From positions 1 through 6,601 of the forward strand of contig JAEZLB010000216.1 of assembly GCA_023435945.1 (NCBI GenBank): a stretch of DNA of 6,601 nt, written 5' to 3'. Origin of the DNA: Pseudomonadota bacterium. Its GTDB lineage: Bacteria; Pseudomonadota; Gammaproteobacteria; Burkholderiales; Burkholderiaceae_D. The translations under genes were made by a program, and so were the position numbers. Position 1 is the first letter of the stretch; each line of letters begins with the position of its first letter. The notes below the pieces were generated by a model that was not told where the DNA came from, searched no databases, and saw only the letters and a list, made by a program, of their open reading frames with translations. Below are positions 5,214-6,601 of this stretch, one piece after another.

Positions 5214-5534
5214 GTGAGCGGTGAAGTAAAAGCAAAAGAAATCGTTTCCACGGTACGCGATATGGCGGACCGGCCGTTTGTCGTCTCCGTCACTCATCAA
5301 TATGCGAGCGAATGGCAAGAGCTGGCTTTGTTTGTCCTGTTAGAAGATGAGGCCAAGGACAGAGAAGTGGCACGCTTATGCAACGCCATCCTCCAGCATT
5401 TGAATGAGGTTCTGCCCCGAGGCAACCCGCATTTCAGCTGGCAAGTGCAATTCAAGCGCCAGGCTCAGATCATCGAAGTCATTTTCCCCGGCGACGCACA
5501 GCGCAAAGTAAATACCGTGCGTTATCCGCGCTGA
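5214..5534 (+). CDS. Hypothetical protein, 106 residues
   Basis: I do not recognise this family. GTG 5214 is chosen because GGAG (5202-5205) lies eight bases upstream; extending the frame back to 5079 adds a Cys/Arg-rich stretch without protein character. The product is soluble and mixed: PFVVSVTHQYASEW (21-34), a strand-like LALFVLLED (37-45), a helix-like REVARLCNAILQHLNEVL (50-67), then SWQVQFKRQAQIIEVIFPGD (75-94). No signal peptide or membrane segment is visible. The alternation of strand and helix suggests a small alpha/beta domain. It is on the same strand as the moxR operon but separated by 303 bases of inverted-repeat-rich DNA, so it is probably a separate unit. Confidence 0.7.
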   Translation: MSGEVKAKEIVSTVRDMADRPFVVSVTHQYASEWQELALFVLLEDEAKDREVARLCNAILQHLNEVLPRGNPHFSWQVQFKRQAQIIEVIFPGDAQRKVNTVRYPR

Positions 5535-5574
5535 GACATTCTCTTATTCCCAGCATTTTCAGAAGTGTTACTTT

Positions 5575-5595
5575 CTGTCCACGTCAAATGGACAG
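5575..5595. promoter_or_regulatory. Perfect 7-bp dyad, possible operator or hairpin
   Basis: CTGTCCA (5575-5581) and TGGACAG (5589-5595) are perfect inverted repeats separated by seven bases (CGTCAAA), and a T-G wobble can extend them by one pair. No T run follows on either strand, so it is not an obvious terminator. It lies 41 bases after the stop of the 106-residue gene and about 250 bases before the next gene. It may be an operator for a dimeric regulator or an mRNA 3'-end hairpin. Confidence 0.4.
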
Positions 5596-5832
5596 GCCCT
5601 CCCCTGAGAAATTACACTCTTTGCGATTAAAACAATGGCTGTTTGAGGCCGCACTTCAAGAAGGTGGCCATCTTCAGGGCCAGGAATAGAAGCAAGCTTG
5701 GTAAAACTGCATGGCAAAACCATTTGCCACTTAGAAGTCTTCCATCGAGGTTCGGCCCTTCACAGGCCTGTATCGTCTTCTTTGCCTTCTTCGCCTCTCT
5801 CAGTCAGCGAAGCTGTTTTACTTGTCGCTCAG

Positions 5833-5838
5833 AGGAGG
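5833..5838 (+). promoter_or_regulatory. Consensus Shine-Dalgarno for the small membrane protein
   Basis: AGGAGG (5833-5838) lies nine bases before ATG 5848 and only three before ATG 5842. The spacing favours the second ATG, giving MKSNEM rather than MTMKSNEM. Confidence 0.65.
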
Positions 5839-5847
5839 CACATGACA

Positions 5848-6063
5848 ATGAAATCCAACGAGATGCTGGGTGTGGCGTTAATGGTGGGGGCGCTCTTACT
5901 GGCTATCCTCGCATGGACCTTCAGTCCCGCATTGGGCATTTCTGCAGGGGCTTTGTTCTTTATAGGCGCTCATCTTTTTTATACAGAACGCCAGCAACGG
6001 CAGCTTTCCTCTTCTTCCGAGCAAAAAAACGTTGCGGTTTTCAACGATTCCTCCGCCTCTTGA
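5848..6063 (+). CDS. Small two-helix membrane protein, 71 residues, unknown function
   Basis: I do not recognise a named family. Two hydrophobic segments, MLGVALMVGALLLAILAW (6-23) and ALGISAGALFFIGAHLFY (28-45), form a tight helical hairpin with only a few residues between. The tail from 46 on is polar and Ser/Gln-rich (ERQQRQ, SSSSEQ) and should be on the cytoplasmic side with the N-terminus. ATG 5848 is chosen because of its nine-base spacing from AGGAGG; ATG 5842 would add two residues. The upstream frame back to 5698 shows no protein character. The stop codon lies two bases from the stop of the converging minus-strand gene. The strong ribosome-binding site and clear membrane pattern make it credible as a real gene. 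Confidence 0.7.
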   Translation: MKSNEMLGVALMVGALLLAILAWTFSPALGISAGALFFIGAHLFYTERQQRQLSSSSEQKNVAVFNDSSAS

Positions 6064-6065
6064 CG

Positions 6066-6601
6066 CTATTGCTCTTTGCTCAGCCAGGTAGCAATGGCCT
6101 TGTCCTGATCATCCATCTGCTGTACCAGTCTTCCATACCGTTGCTGAAAAAAGTGTTCGATGACGTCGCTGCACTCGGCGCCGACTCGCATCAGGGAGGC
6201 CACTTCCTGCCACAGCGACTTGGGAGAGCTGGCGCCCTCCAGCAAGCGCCGCTGCAGAAAAGAAACCTCACGGGCTGACGACCAGGGGGATTGCAGGCTG
6301 GAACAAATAGTACGCAAGCTGCCTTCGAGTTGGCGCGATGCGGAAAAATGCTGCGGAATGGGGGCGAATGCCTTTTCAATAAAACGGGTAACAAGGTAAC
6401 GATCAATCATCAGGCGAACCCTGTTGTCCAGGTTCATGGGCAGCAGTTTCCCGTCCATGTAAAACGGCACGCGCATCAGCATCTGCTCACTGTCGTGGCC
6501 GCCCACTACCGAGGCAAGACTGCCACGGCGAAATAGCCAGATCGGCTCTATGTCCTCCCATGCAGCCCCTTCATTGAGCATCAGGGCCATCGCTTTGATA
6601 T
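6066..6601 (-). CDS. Hypothetical protein, C-terminal part (5' end beyond the window)
   Basis: The minus-strand frame ends at TAG (6066-6068) and is open to the right edge. A Met codon at 6588-6590 begins MALMLNEGAAWEDIEPIWLF, but no ribosome-binding site is seen in the 11 bases beyond it and the frame continues as IKA, so it is probably internal. About 177 residues are visible. I do not recognise the family. The chain appears soluble and mostly helical, with WEDIEPIWLFRRG (11-23 from that Met), VPFYMDGKLLPMNLDNRVRLMIDRY (41-65) and a long helical C-terminus ending in DDQDKAIATWLSKEQ. It converges on the small membrane protein gene with a two-base gap between stop codons. Confidence 0.6.
   Translation of the reverse strand, partial: IKAMALMLNEGAAWEDIEPIWLFRRGSLASVVGGHDSEQMLMRVPFYMDGKLLPMNLDNRVRLMIDRYLVTRFIEKAFAPIPQHFSASRQLEGSLRTICSSLQSPWSSAREVSFLQRRLLEGASSPKSLWQEVASLMRVGAECSDVIEHFFQQRYGRLVQQMDDQDKAIATWLSKEQ

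Larger units (their letters stand above)
5535..5847. other. Non-coding region before the small membrane protein
   Basis: I see no supported gene. Long frames starting at 5643 and 5698 run through it, but the first is a shadow and the second is only the upstream extension of the membrane protein. The stretch holds the dyad at 5575-5595, a pyrimidine-rich tract (about 5774-5800) and two mutually exclusive short stems just before the ribosome-binding site: CAGC/GCTG (5805-5815, followed by TTTT) and AGCGA/TCGCT (5806-5810 with 5825-5829). No strong promoter match was found. Confidence 0.4.

Noticed and set aside
5805..5820. CAGC-GAA-GCTG stem with TTTT as a terminator
   Set aside because: A four-pair stem and four T residues are too weak, and it lies immediately in front of a good ribosome-binding site, where termination would be odd.
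5643..6278. 211-codon plus-strand frame
   Set aside because: It overlaps both the small membrane protein (different phase) and the minus-strand gene, has no ribosome-binding site, and its hydrophobic stretches are by-products of the overlapping genes.

Overview
The window looks like a piece of a bacterial chromosome, probably from a betaproteobacterium. Gene content and protein style (S1C-type protease, MoxR, DUF58 and VWA genes in a row, and the tail of a CAP-type secreted protein) remind me of Nitrosomonadales such as Nitrosospira. That taxonomic guess rests on recall of protein style, not on a search. I see no rRNA, tRNA, CRISPR array, transposase or phage gene.

Layout: (1) positions 1-388 hold the 3' end of a plus-strand gene whose product resembles the C-terminal domain of CAP/SCP-type secreted proteins. 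(2) Positions 389-764 are non-coding and contain a possible terminator and a strong 11-pair hairpin. (3) Positions 765-1690 encode a membrane-anchored trypsin-like (HtrA-type, S1C) protease without a PDZ domain. Its most convincing start (ATG 765, with a Shine-Dalgarno sequence) is out of frame with the body of the gene by one base at a C6 run, so the intact frame begins only at TTG 842. (4) A terminator-like hairpin overlaps the protease stop codon. It is followed by about 180 bp of very AT-rich DNA with ten copies of TTAGA, nine of them ATTAGA, all on one strand and spaced by multiples of about 11 bp. (5) Positions 1872-4910 are a tight three-gene operon: a MoxR AAA+ ATPase, a DUF58 protein with a VWA-like core, and a membrane-anchored VWA (BatA-like) protein. 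The neighbouring genes overlap by 35 and 4 bases. (6) Positions 4911-5213 are a leader rich in inverted repeats in front of a 106-residue hypothetical protein with a GTG start. (7) Positions 5535-5847 are non-coding, with one clean dyad and a pyrimidine-rich stretch, in front of a 71-residue two-helix membrane protein. (8) From 6066 to the window end, a minus-strand gene of unknown function converges on it with only two bases between the stop codons.

How the genes may work together: MoxR ATPases are generally thought to act as chaperones that remodel or insert metal into partner proteins, with VWA proteins as adaptors that bind partners through a MIDAS metal site. Here the ATPase, the DUF58 protein and the membrane VWA protein should form one such unit at the inner membrane. 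The separately terminated periplasmic protease upstream could share an envelope-quality role, but that is inference from position only.

The most unusual signal is the helically phased ATTAGA array between the protease and moxR. Its last copy runs into the moxR ribosome-binding site. I know of no named element that matches it.
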